Below the pieces are notes generated by a model. That model did not search any database and was not told the DNA's origin. It saw only the letters and a program-made list of their open reading frames with translations. From NCBI RefSeq assembly GCF_012349115.1, contig NZ_PQIG01000108.1:1-43884 (forward strand): a DNA stretch of 43,884 nt, in the 5' to 3' direction. The translations under genes were made by a program, and so were the position numbers. Positions 15,310 through 23,177 of this stretch are shown here, piece after piece (the first letter of the stretch is position 1; the number at the start of each line of letters is the position of its first letter). Source of the DNA: Rhizobium ruizarguesonis (GTDB taxonomy: Bacteria > Pseudomonadota > Alphaproteobacteria > Rhizobiales > Rhizobiaceae).

Positions 15310-16839
15310 ATGAAGATCGTTCTGATCAATCCGCCGCATACGGCGATCGGCAGTCGCATTCCCGATGATCACCTTCCACCGCTCGGCCTTCTTTCGGTCG
15401 GCGGCCCGCTGATCGACGACGGTCATATCGTCAGTCTCATCGATGCCGAGTTCGGACCGATGACGATAGCGGAGATTGTCAGCCGTGTGGTGGCCAGTGG
15501 CCCCGATTTGGTGCTGATCGGCCATTCCGGCTCGACCTCGGCCCATCCCACCGCCCGCGCGATCGCAGAGGCGGTCAAGCACAGCGATGCTGCTATCCGC
15601 ATTGTGTATGGCGGTGTCTTCCCAACCTATCACTGGCGGGAGGCGATGGCCGAGACCGAGGCATTCGATATCCTCGTGCGCGGCGAAGGCGAGGAAACGA
15701 TGCGGCGGCTTGCCTGCACCCTGGCGACGGGCCGCCCGCTCGCAACCGTTCCCGGCATCGCCTTTCGCGATGGCGATGGCGAAATCCTGGCAACACAGCC
15801 GGCGCAGGCGATCGCCGATCTCGATGCCTATCGCGTCGGCTGGGAGCTGATCGATCATCGCCACTACAGTTATTGGGGCGGCAAGCGCGCTGTCGTCATG
15901 CAGTTTTCGCGCGGCTGTCCGCATCTTTGCAACTACTGTGGCCAGCGCGGTTTCTGGACCCGCTGGCGTCACCGCTCGCCGGAACTGTTTGCCCGCGAGA
16001 TCGCCAGGCTTTATCGCGAAGAGGGTGTGGAACTTATCAATCTCGCCGACGAGAATCCGACCTCCTCGCGAAAGGCGTGGCTCGCTTTTCTCGAAGCGAT
16101 GATCACCGAGAACGTGCCGGTGCAGATCGTCGGATCGACACGGGCCGATGATATCGTCCGCGATGCCGATATCCTGCATCTCTACCGCAAAGCGGGTGTC
16201 GTGCGCTGGTTGATCGGTATGGAAAACACCGACGAGGCAACCTTGACGCTGATCAAGAAGGGCGGAGCCAAGACAACCGACAGGGAGGCGATCCGCCTTC
16301 TGCGCCAACACGACATCCTCTCCATGGCGACCTGGGTCGTCGGTTTCGAGGAGGAGAAGCTGAGCCATCTCTGGCGCGGCTTCCGGCAATTGCTTTCCTA
16401 TGATCCCGACCAGATCCAGGCGCTCTATGTGACGCCACATCGCTGGACGCCCTTCTTCCGTATCGCCCGCGATCGACAGGTCATCGAAACCGACGTCCGT
16501 AAATGGGACTACAAGCATCAGGTACTGAAGATGCGGCACCTCAACCCGATCGTGCTGGTCGCCTGCGTTAAGCTCATCGAGGTGGCGGTCCAGGCGCGGC
16601 CGAAGGCACTGCTGCGCATACTCTTCCATCGCGATCGCCAGCAGCGCCACTCCATGCGCTGGTATACCCAGATGGGTCGCCGCGTCTGGTTTCACGAGAT
16701 CCTCGAATTTCTCTTCCGCCGCCGCCATCTCAAGGATGGCCCGACGCTCGAGAATTTCTGGGGCGCGCCGCAGGATGCAGAGGAGGAATCGATGCTGCGC
16801 CCGCAACGGCATGTGAAAAGCCTCGACGCGGCGGAATAA
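15310..16839 (+). CDS. BchE-like B12-binding-domain radical SAM protein
   Basis: A 509-aa protein of the B12-binding-domain radical SAM family. Residues 1-150 form a Rossmann-like cobalamin-binding domain (KIVLINPPH, PPLGLLSVGG, VRGEGEETM). The radical SAM core begins at SRGCPHLCNYC, with Cys203, Cys207 and Cys210 placed to bind the 4Fe-4S cluster. It resembles BchE, the anaerobic Mg-protoporphyrin IX monomethyl ester cyclase, but no other bacteriochlorophyll gene is in the window, so a different substrate is likely. The ATG at 15310 has a weak Shine-Dalgarno. No neighbouring gene reveals the pathway; Ada follows 55 nt downstream in the same direction. Confidence 0.85.
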   Translation: MKIVLINPPHTAIGSRIPDDHLPPLGLLSVGGPLIDDGHIVSLIDAEFGPMTIAEIVSRVVASGPDLVLIGHSGSTSAHPTARAIAEAVKHSDAAIRIVYGGVFPTYHWREAMAETEAFDILVRGEGEETMRRLACTLATGRPLATVPGIAFRDGDGEILATQPAQAIADLDAYRVGWELIDHRHYSYWGGKRAVVMQFSRGCPHLCNYCGQRGFWTRWRHRSPELFAREIARLYREEGVELINLADENPTSSRKAWLAFLEAMITENVPVQIVGSTRADDIVRDADILHLYRKAGVVRWLIGMENTDEATLTLIKKGGAKTTDREAIRLLRQHDILSMATWVVGFEEEKLSHLWRGFRQLLSYDPDQIQALYVTPHRWTPFFRIARDRQVIETDVRKWDYKHQVLKMRHLNPIVLVACVKLIEVAVQARPKALLRILFHRDRQQRHSMRWYTQMGRRVWFHEILEFLFRRRHLKDGPTLENFWGAPQDAEEESMLRPQRHVKSLDAAE

Positions 16840-16894
16840 AATAGACGCCCGATTTTCGGCGGACGGCGCAGGCACGGAATGCTAGAAAGCGGTC

Positions 16895-17983
16895 ATGCTT
16901 TTCGAACGCCCCGATGATGATACGCTCTATGACGCCCTGATCGCGCGCAGTGCCGATTATGAGGGTCAGGCCTATGTCTGCGTCAAGACGACAGGTATCT
17001 TCTGCCGTCTGACCTGCCCGGCGCGCAAGCCGAGGCGGGAAAATACCATCTTTTTCGACACGATCGCCGCCTGCATGCATTCCGGTTTCCGCCCCTGCCA
17101 GCGCTGCAGGCCGCTGGAGCAGCCGGGCAGGGAGTCGATCGTCGACGAACTGCTTGCCGCACTGGACCGCGAGCCGCAGCTGCGCTGGACCGAGGATGAG
17201 CTCATGCGCAGGGGCCATGACCCCTCGACCGTGCGCCGCGCCTTCAAACGCGGGCTCGGCGTGACCTTCCACGATATCGTCCGTTATCGCCGGCTGGGCG
17301 AGGCGGCCCGGCAACTGGCCGATGGCGCGCGCGTCATCGATGCGCAGCTCGAGGCGGGATATGACTCCCCAAGTGGTTTCCGGACGGCTTTTCAGCGGCT
17401 CGTCGGCAAAGCGCCGGCGCTGTCGCAGAACCGCGAACTGCTCTCTGCCGACTGGTTCGACACCCCGCTCGGGCCGATGGTAGCGGTTGCCGACAAGACG
17501 CATCTCCACCTTCTCGAATTCCACGACCGTAAGGCACTGCCGACCGAGCTCGAGGCGCTGCAGAAGCGCGTCCGCTCCTCGGTCGCGATCGGCCGCACGC
17601 CGGCGATCGACCAGATCGAGGCAGAAATCCGGGATTATTTCGAAGGGCGGCTGACCGTCTTCAGGACGCCGTTGGCCCTTGGTGGCACACCCTTCGAAAA
17701 ACATGTCTGGGCAAAACTCATGGAGATTCCTGCCGGCCAGACGCGCGCCTATGGCGATCTCGCCAGGGAAATGGAAAGGCCGGAGGTCGTGCGTGCCGTC
17801 GGCCGCGCCAACGGCGCCAACCAGCTCGCCATCATCGTGCCCTGCCATCGCATCCTCGGCGTGGATGGTTCGCTGACCGGCTATGGCGGCGGGCTCTGGC
17901 GCAAGCAATGGCTGCTGCGGCATGAAGAGAAGATCAGAGCACAAGCACCTAACCAAGCACCTAACATGGAGGAGACGGCATGA
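16895..17983 (+). CDS. ada: Bifunctional transcriptional activator / alkylated-DNA repair protein Ada
   Basis: A 362-aa Ada protein in three parts. The N-terminal zinc domain has Cys37, Cys41, Cys68 and Cys71 (GIFCRLTC, CQRC); Cys37 is the expected acceptor from methyl-phosphotriesters. An AraC-type helix-turn-helix domain spans about 80-180. The C-terminal O6-methylguanine methyltransferase has PCHR with acceptor Cys317. All key cysteines are present, so it should both repair methylated DNA and activate an adaptive response. The ATG at 16895 is chosen at the family start. Its end overlaps the next gene by ATGA, so that enzyme may be induced with Ada. Confidence 0.96.
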   Translation: MLFERPDDDTLYDALIARSADYEGQAYVCVKTTGIFCRLTCPARKPRRENTIFFDTIAACMHSGFRPCQRCRPLEQPGRESIVDELLAALDREPQLRWTEDELMRRGHDPSTVRRAFKRGLGVTFHDIVRYRRLGEAARQLADGARVIDAQLEAGYDSPSGFRTAFQRLVGKAPALSQNRELLSADWFDTPLGPMVAVADKTHLHLLEFHDRKALPTELEALQKRVRSSVAIGRTPAIDQIEAEIRDYFEGRLTVFRTPLALGGTPFEKHVWAKLMEIPAGQTRAYGDLAREMERPEVVRAVGRANGANQLAIIVPCHRILGVDGSLTGYGGGLWRKQWLLRHEEKIRAQAPNQAPNMEETA

Positions 17984-18750
17984 ACCAGACTGAAAAGGCC
18001 GAGCTGTTCGGCACGCTGCACCAGAAGGGCAACCCCGTTGTTCTCTACAATATCTGGGATGCCGGCACGGCGAGGGCGGTCGCCGATGCCGGCGCCAAGG
18101 CGCTTGCCACGGGAAGCTGGTCGGTCGCCGCTGCCCATGGTTATGCCGACGGCGAGAAGCTGTCGATGTCGGTGCTGGTCGAGACGGCGAAATCCATCAC
18201 CGCTGTCATCGACCTGCCGCTTTCGGTCGATTTCGAAGGCGCCTATTCGGCTGAGCCTGAGGGTGCGGCGGCCAACGTCGCCAAGCTGGTGGAGGTTGGC
18301 GCCGTCGGCATCAATTTCGAGGATCAGGTGGTCGGCGGCGGCGGGCTTTATCCGGCCGAGAGGCAGGCGGCCCGCATACGCGCCATTCGCGCCATGGCCG
18401 AAGGCAAGAATATCCCCTTCTTCATCAATGCCCGCACCGATCTCTTCCTGGCCGAGAGCGATCTTTCCAAACATGCCGGTCTGGTGGACGAGGCGATCGA
18501 GCGCGGCCGGGCCTATGCGGCGGCCGGCGGCAGCGGCTTCTTCGTGCCTGGCTTGATCGATCCCGCCTTGATCGAGAAGATCTGCGCCGCATCGCCGCTG
18601 CCGGTCAACATCATGATGCGGACAGGCGCCCCGGATGTGAAAACTCTGGCAAAGCTCGGCGTCGGCCGCGTCAGTTATGGTCCGGGGCCTTACCGGTCGA
18701 TGATGGAAAAGCTGAAACAGGAGGCGGCGGCGATTTATAGCCTGCTCTGA
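17980..18750 (+). CDS. Isocitrate lyase / PEP mutase family enzyme
   Basis: A 256-aa TIM-barrel enzyme of the ICL/PEPM superfamily (2-methylisocitrate lyase-like). Conserved features are YNIWDAGTARAV near the start, the metal/substrate segment VDFEGAY, INFEDQV, and INARTDLFL. The KKCGH-type catalytic loop of true isocitrate lyase is not seen, so it is probably a carboxyphosphonoenolpyruvate mutase- or oxaloacetate-hydrolase-like member; substrate unknown. A strong GGAGGAG lies 6 nt before the ATG, within the ada 3' end, and the genes overlap by 4 nt. The tight coupling to a DNA-alkylation regulator is unusual. Confidence 0.86.
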   Translation: MNQTEKAELFGTLHQKGNPVVLYNIWDAGTARAVADAGAKALATGSWSVAAAHGYADGEKLSMSVLVETAKSITAVIDLPLSVDFEGAYSAEPEGAAANVAKLVEVGAVGINFEDQVVGGGGLYPAERQAARIRAIRAMAEGKNIPFFINARTDLFLAESDLSKHAGLVDEAIERGRAYAAAGGSGFFVPGLIDPALIEKICAASPLPVNIMMRTGAPDVKTLAKLGVGRVSYGPGPYRSMMEKLKQEAAAIYSLL

Positions 18751-18764
18751 CGTCGAAAGTCCGA

Positions 18765-18797
18765 GGGCCGCAGATCTCGTGCGAAAGGCTGCGGCCC
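18765..18797. terminator. Stem-loop between convergent genes
   Basis: GGGCCGCAG and CTGCGGCCC form a perfect 9-bp stem with a 15-nt loop, 15 nt after the ICL-family stop and before the convergent dehydrogenase. A second short palindrome, CCGTTCC/GGAACGG (18810-18828), spans the dehydrogenase stop codon. Neither has a T-run. Confidence 0.45.
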
Positions 18798-18818
18798 CGG
18801 AATGAAATCCCGTTCCGC

Positions 18819-19967
18819 TCAGGAACGGAAGCGCAGATTCCGTCGCGTCAGCTGGCTGACCGAGGTGCAGCCCATCAGCTTCATGCCGCGCTCGATCTCG
18901 GTGCGCATCGTCTCCAGCGCCCGTTCGACGCCGGGCTGTCCGGCAGCGGCAAGCGGGAAGAGATAGTAGCGCCCGAGCCCGACGGCCTTCGCCCCCAGCG
19001 ACAATGCCTTGAGAACATGCGTTCCCCGCTGCACACCGCCATCCATCATCACGTCGATCCGGTCGCCCACGGCGTCGACGATCTCGGCCAGCTGGTCGAA
19101 TGCGCTGCGCGAGCCGTCGAGCTGGCGCCCGCCATGATTGGAAAGCACGATACCGCTGCAGCCGATCTCGGCCGCGCGCTTAGCGTCTTCGACCGACATG
19201 ATGCCCTTCAGGCAGAATGGCCCGCCCCATTCGCGCACCATCTCCGCCACGTCGTCCCACGACATCGAGGGGTCCAGCATCTCGGTGAAGTATCGGCTGA
19301 TCGACAGCGCGCCGCCGTCCATCTTGACGTGGTTTTCGAGCTGCGGCAGTCGGAAGCGCTCATGCGTTAGCCAGTCGATTGCCCAGGAAGGCTTGATCGC
19401 GAACTGGGTCATGCCGGCAAGATTGAGCTTGAAGGGAATGGCAAAGCCGGTGCGCTTGTCGCGCTCGCGGTTGCCGCCGGTGATGCTGTCGACCGTCAGC
19501 ATCATCGCCTGCACGCCGGCATTTTTCGCTCGCGCCATCATCTCGCGGTTGAGGCCGCGGTCCTTGTGGAAATAGAACTGATAGACCTGCGGCCCGTTGC
19601 TGATCTGTCTCGCTTCCTCCAGGCTGATCGTGCCGAGCGAGGAGACGCCGAACATCGTGCCGTGTTTTGCTGCCGCCGCCGCGACCGCCCGCTCCCCCTG
19701 GTGGTGAAAAAGGCGCTGCAACGCCGTCGGTGAGCAATAGACCGGCATTGCGAGCTTCTGCCCCATGACGGTCACCGACATGTCGACCTCGGCCACACCG
19801 CGCAAAACGTCAGGCACCAGATCGCAAGCCTCGAAGGCCGCTGTATTGCGCCGGTACGTCACCTCGTCATCGGCACCGCCGTCGATATAGTCGAATATCG
19901 GCCCGGGAAGACGCCGTTTGGCCATGCGCCGGAAATCGTGAAAATTATAGCAGTCTGTCAGGCGCAT
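18819..19967 (-). CDS. lldD: FMN-dependent alpha-hydroxy-acid dehydrogenase (L-lactate dehydrogenase-like)
   Basis: A 382-aa flavoenzyme of the LldD / glycolate oxidase / flavocytochrome b2 core family. It oxidises an L-2-hydroxy acid, most likely L-lactate to pyruvate, passing electrons to the respiratory chain. Visible family segments are FDYIDGGADDEVTYRRN, YQFYFHKDR, LTVDSITGGNRERD, and SNHGGRQLDG with the catalytic His and substrate Arg. The start at ATG 19967 is supported by GAGGAAA just upstream and by the family N-terminus. The reading frame stays open far upstream through argB, but that part is a shadow. Lactate specificity is inferred; glycolate or mandelate are alternatives. Confidence 0.88.
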   Translation of the reverse strand: MRLTDCYNFHDFRRMAKRRLPGPIFDYIDGGADDEVTYRRNTAAFEACDLVPDVLRGVAEVDMSVTVMGQKLAMPVYCSPTALQRLFHHQGERAVAAAAAKHGTMFGVSSLGTISLEEARQISNGPQVYQFYFHKDRGLNREMMARAKNAGVQAMMLTVDSITGGNRERDKRTGFAIPFKLNLAGMTQFAIKPSWAIDWLTHERFRLPQLENHVKMDGGALSISRYFTEMLDPSMSWDDVAEMVREWGGPFCLKGIMSVEDAKRAAEIGCSGIVLSNHGGRQLDGSRSAFDQLAEIVDAVGDRIDVMMDGGVQRGTHVLKALSLGAKAVGLGRYYLFPLAAAGQPGVERALETMRTEIERGMKLMGCTSVSQLTRRNLRFRS

Positions 19968-20035
19968 TTGTTTCCTCGATACCCTGTTCCCGTGTGAGGA
20001 AGATCCGCCCTTCGTGGTGAAGGGCGCAGCCTCGC

Positions 20036-20923
20036 TCAGGGGACGATCAGCGTTCCGACGCCGTGCTCGGTGAAGATCTCGAGCAGGACGGAATGGGCGG
20101 TCTTGCCGTTCAGGATGACGACACCCTGCACGCCGGCCTTGATCGCATCGATGCAGGTCTCGACCTTCGGGATCATGCCGCCCGAAATCGTACCGTTGGC
20201 GATCAGCGCATGCGCTTCGGCGACGGAAAGCTCCTTGAGGAGCTGGCCGTTCTTGTCGAGCACGCCCGGCACATCGGTGAGGAACAGCAGCCGGGTGGCG
20301 TTCAGCGCGCCGGCAATGGCGCCGGCGAAGGTATCGGCGTTGATATTGTAGGTGGCGCCGTCGCGGCCAGGCGCCACGGGCGCGATGACCGGGATCATCT
20401 CGGAGCGGGCGAGCAGATCGAGCAGCGTGCGGTCGACCTCGACCACTTCGCCGACGAAACCGAGATCGAGCACGCGCTCGATGTTCGAATCCGGATCCTT
20501 CACGGTCTTGCGCGCCTTTTCGGCGAAGACCATGTTGCCGTCCTTGCCGCAAAGGCCGATCGCCCATTCGCCGGTCTGGTTGATGAGGGCGACGATTTCC
20601 TTGTTGATCGAGCCGGCGAGCACCATTTCGACGATCTCGACCGTCTTCTGGTCGGTGACGCGAAGCCCGCCCTCGAATTTCGATTCGATGCCCATCTTGC
20701 TCAGCATGGCGCCGATCTGCGGGCCGCCGCCGTGAACGACGATCGGGTTGACGCCGGATTGCTTCAAGAGTGCGATGTCGCTGGCGAAGGCCTTGCCGAG
20801 CTCGGGATTGCCCATGGCGTGGCCACCATATTTCACGACAATCGTCTTGTTCTCGTAACGCTGCATGAAGGGCAGTGCCTTGGCCAGAAGCCGTGCCTGC
20901 ATTTCGCTTTCGGTTTCGTTCAT
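20036..20923 (-). CDS. argB: Acetylglutamate kinase
   Basis: A 295-aa kinase that phosphorylates N-acetyl-L-glutamate in arginine synthesis. Typical motifs are the N-terminal helix (ALPFMQRYENKTIVVKYGGH), VVHGGGPQIG, the NADTFAGAIAGAL nucleotide-site segment, and SGGMIPKVE near the C-terminus. The extended N-terminal helix is of the hexameric, arginine-inhibited type, so feedback inhibition by arginine is expected. The ATG at 20923 gives MNETESEMQARLLAK; an in-frame extension to 21109 has no similarity and runs into the divergent sigma-factor gene. It is followed on the same strand by lldD after 68 nt. Confidence 0.96.
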   Translation of the reverse strand: MNETESEMQARLLAKALPFMQRYENKTIVVKYGGHAMGNPELGKAFASDIALLKQSGVNPIVVHGGGPQIGAMLSKMGIESKFEGGLRVTDQKTVEIVEMVLAGSINKEIVALINQTGEWAIGLCGKDGNMVFAEKARKTVKDPDSNIERVLDLGFVGEVVEVDRTLLDLLARSEMIPVIAPVAPGRDGATYNINADTFAGAIAGALNATRLLFLTDVPGVLDKNGQLLKELSVAEAHALIANGTISGGMIPKVETCIDAIKAGVQGVVILNGKTAHSVLLEIFTEHGVGTLIVP

Positions 20924-21066
20924 GGGAACCCCGCAGAATTGTTCGCGGCCTTTTATCGTAAGTTTCTGACAGAGGGAATAATCCAGAGGGCAATAGTTTT
21001 TCGTATCTGGCGCGAAGCCGGCGGCCGCTACCGTCCGGCGCACGCAAGCTTGAGATGAGGAACGGC

Positions 21067-21606
21067 ATGCAAGGCGATGAGATTGCAGACCTGATCGGCC
21101 GCGTCGCATTGAGCGATCGCAGGGCCTTCGTTGCCCTTTACAACCAGACTGGGCCGAAACTTTTTGCGATCTGCCTGCGTATCTTGAAGGATCGCTCGGA
21201 AGCCGAAGAGGTCCTGCAGGAAGTCTATATCAGCATCTGGCAGCGCGCTCGCAGCTTCTCCGTCGCTTCGGGTTCGTCCGCGGCCTGGCTCGCGTCGATT
21301 GCCCGCAACCGGTCGATCGACGCGCTGCGGGCGCGCAAGCCCGTCGCCGACGAATTGGATACGGTCTATGATCTTGCCGATGCCGGACCAGACCCGGAAA
21401 GACAGACGATGACAAAGGATGAAGGAAGGCGGATTGACACCTGCATGGAAGAGTTGGAAGCTGATCGCGCGGTCGCGGTGAAACGGGCTTATGTCGAAGG
21501 GCTGAGCTATCAGGAGCTGGCCGATCAGTTTGGTGTCCCGCTGAACACGATGCGGACCTGGCTCAGGCGCAGCCTCTTGAAACTGAGAGAGTGCATGGAA
21601 CGATGA
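21067..21606 (+). CDS. ECF RNA polymerase sigma factor (SigK/RskA-associated type)
   Basis: A 179-aa sigma factor with sigma region 2 (about residues 20-80: LYNQTGPKLFAICLRILKD, EEVLQEVYISIWQ) and region 4 (about 125-175: LSYQELADQFGVPLNTMRTW). It has the minimal two-domain ECF structure. The ATG at 21067 is chosen because AGGA lies 7 nt upstream; ATG 21055 is also possible. Its stop overlaps the start of an anti-sigma gene (ATGA at 21603). With the fasciclin-domain gene downstream, the set resembles the SigK-RskA system of mycobacteria, where the sigma factor controls fasciclin-domain antigens. The signal is unknown. Confidence 0.92.
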   Translation: MQGDEIADLIGRVALSDRRAFVALYNQTGPKLFAICLRILKDRSEAEEVLQEVYISIWQRARSFSVASGSSAAWLASIARNRSIDALRARKPVADELDTVYDLADAGPDPERQTMTKDEGRRIDTCMEELEADRAVAVKRAYVEGLSYQELADQFGVPLNTMRTWLRRSLLKLRECMER

Positions 21607-22322
21607 CATCGCCCGACAAAAGCAAGGGAGACCGCTCCCGCGACGAGGTTCTCGCCGGCGAATATGTGCTTGGCGTCCTATCGATGCAGGACCGTCGGGT
21701 GGTCGAAGAGCGGATGCGCCACGACCGGCCCTTCGCTGCGATCGTCAGCCGCTGGGAAACCAACCTCTCCGCCTTCAACGACGAGTATGAAGGTGTCGCT
21801 CCGAACCGGGAAACCTTCAAGCAGATCGAGGCGCGGCTTTTCGGCGATGGCCAAAAGCCTGCATCCTTTTCGCAAGGGCTTTGGAATTCCGCCGTTTTCT
21901 GGCGCTCGCTGAGCTTCGCCTGCGTCGTCGTCGCCGTCAGCGCCGTCATCTTCGCCTCCGGCGTGGTGCCGCAGCCGCAGGGGCCGGCACCGCTGGTGGC
22001 TTCGCTTTCAGGCCAGAACAGCACCATCAATCTTCTCGCCTCCTACGAGCTGCAGAGCGGCCGGCTGAAGATCGTGCCGGTCGCGGCCGGCAAGCCGGAG
22101 GAGAAATCGCTGGAACTCTGGCTGGTGCCGGGCAGCGGCCTGCCGAAATCGCTCGGCGTCTTCCAGCCGGGCGAAAGCGGCGAACTCGTCATTCCCGCCG
22201 ATCTGCGCAGCCAGGTCGCCGATGGCGCAACACTTGCCGTCAGCCTCGAACCCTTCGGCGGCTCGCCGACCGGCCAGGCGACCGGCCCGGTGATCGCAAG
22301 CGGCCCCCTGCGCCGACCATAA
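21603..22322 (+). CDS. Membrane anti-sigma factor, RskA family
   Basis: A 239-aa single-pass membrane protein. The N-terminal cytoplasmic region (about 10-85) has the zinc-free anti-sigma form of RskA proteins (EYVLGVLSMQDRRVVEERM). One membrane segment lies at about 100-121 (WRSLSFACVVVAVSAVIFAS). The periplasmic RskA domain holds the conserved LELWLVPGSGLPKSLGVF stretch. It should hold the upstream ECF sigma factor inactive until released, in related systems by stepwise proteolysis. Start ATG 21603 overlaps the sigma stop by 4 nt; an in-frame ATG at 21591 also exists. Confidence 0.92.
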   Translation: MTSPDKSKGDRSRDEVLAGEYVLGVLSMQDRRVVEERMRHDRPFAAIVSRWETNLSAFNDEYEGVAPNRETFKQIEARLFGDGQKPASFSQGLWNSAVFWRSLSFACVVVAVSAVIFASGVVPQPQGPAPLVASLSGQNSTINLLASYELQSGRLKIVPVAAGKPEEKSLELWLVPGSGLPKSLGVFQPGESGELVIPADLRSQVADGATLAVSLEPFGGSPTGQATGPVIASGPLRRP

Positions 22323-22354
22323 TCTGGGTCGGCCATAAATCATTTTCTCCTGCC

Positions 22355-22383
22355 TGAAACTCTTCCGCGCGGCCCTCCGTAGT
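22355..22383 (+). promoter_or_regulatory. Candidate ECF-type promoter for the fasciclin gene
   Basis: TGAAAC (-35 like) is separated by 17 nt from CGTAGT (-10 like), 64 nt before the fasciclin ATG. The AAC and CGT cores match the general ECF promoter layout, so the upstream sigma factor could drive it. No matching copy was found upstream of the sigma gene, which weakens the case. Confidence 0.35.
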
Positions 22384-22446
22384 TCGAAATGTCCGGACGA
22401 CGCTCAGGCATAAAGCCCGCGGATGGTGTCCGGTGAGGAGAAAATC

Positions 22447-23001
22447 ATGATCAAGTCCGTATTGCGCGGCTTCGCGCTCGCCGCTCTCATGTCCGCTGTC
22501 GCCTTTGCCGCCGCGAAAAACCCGGTGGTTGGCGGTGCTGCGATGTTCGATAGCAAGAACATCATCGAGAACGCCGTGAATTCAAAGGATCACACGACGT
22601 TGGTCGCAGCCGTCAAGGCCGCCGGCCTGGTCGGCACGCTCGAGGGCAAGGGTCCTTTCACCGTCTTCGCGCCGACCAACGAAGCTTTCGCCGCGCTGCC
22701 GAAAGGCACCGTCGATACGCTGCTGAAGCCGGAAAACAAGGCGACGCTGACCAAGGTTCTGACCTGCCACGTCGTCGCCGCCGATGCCATGGCCAAGACC
22801 GTTGCCAAGATGATCAAGGATGACGGCGGCGAGCACGACATCAAGACCGTCGGCGGCTGTGTGCTGAAAGCCAAGGAAAGCATGGGTAAGATCACGCTGA
22901 CCGATGAAAACGGCGGTGTCTCCCATGTGACGATCGCCGACGTCAAACAATCGAACGGCGTCATCCACGTTGTCGACAAGGTGCTGCTGCCGAAGATGTA
23001 A
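22447..23001 (+). CDS. Exported fasciclin (FAS1) domain protein
   Basis: A 184-aa protein with an N-terminal signal peptide (about 1-21, ending AFAAA) and one FAS1 domain (about 35-184). Visible FAS1 blocks are GPFTVFAPTNEAFAAL (H1 box) and the final SNGVIHVVDKVLLP (H2 box). FAS1 domains mediate adhesion or small-ligand binding outside the cell; rhizobial Nex18-like proteins belong here. Two Cys residues (in LTCHV and GGCVLK) could form a disulphide. GAGGAG lies 6 nt before the ATG at 22447. It follows the anti-sigma gene after 124 nt and is the likely output of that sigma system. Confidence 0.93.
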   Translation: MIKSVLRGFALAALMSAVAFAAAKNPVVGGAAMFDSKNIIENAVNSKDHTTLVAAVKAAGLVGTLEGKGPFTVFAPTNEAFAALPKGTVDTLLKPENKATLTKVLTCHVVAADAMAKTVAKMIKDDGGEHDIKTVGGCVLKAKESMGKITLTDENGGVSHVTIADVKQSNGVIHVVDKVLLPKM

Positions 23002-23024
23002 GCCCGCTCGTATCGGCAGACGCA

Positions 23025-23050
23025 TTGGGGCGCTCTTTGGGGCGCCCCAA
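23025..23050. terminator. Stem-loop after the fasciclin gene
   Basis: TTGGGGCGC and GCGCCCCAA form a perfect 9-bp GC-rich stem with an 8-nt loop, 23 nt after the stop codon. No T-run follows. It probably ends the sigma/anti-sigma/FAS1 transcript. Confidence 0.5.
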
Positions 23051-23072
23051 ACACAGATTGATGAGGTGGCTA

Positions 23073-23177
23073 GCGCATAACCCCGAAAATCGGAATCGAT
23101 TTTCGGAAAGGATTATGCGCAGATTCAAAGTGATAGAGCGTCCTTAGCGCGTCTGAAAAGACGCGCGGCGCTCTATC
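23073..23177. repeat. RIME1-like intergenic mosaic element
   Basis: Two palindromes lie side by side. The first (23073-23120) has outer arms GCGCATAA/TTATGCGC and inner arms CCGAAAATCG/CGATTTTCGG. The second (23132-23177) has outer arms GATAGAGCG/CGCTCTATC and inner arms GCGCGTCT/AGACGCGC around GAAA. A length of about 105 bp and two large palindromes fit the description of RIME1 elements of Rhizobium. The right arm contains the stop codon of the adjoining histidine kinase gene. Confidence 0.8.

Noticed and set aside
15277..16875. Antisense frame over the radical SAM gene
   Set aside because: Lacks motifs and starts within neighbouring coding sequence; the plus frame has the CxxxCxxC motif.
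18819..21068. A single 749-codon frame that would fuse the hydroxy-acid dehydrogenase with upstream sequence
   Set aside because: The upstream half is argB read in a wrong frame; the dehydrogenase has its own start and Shine-Dalgarno at 19967.
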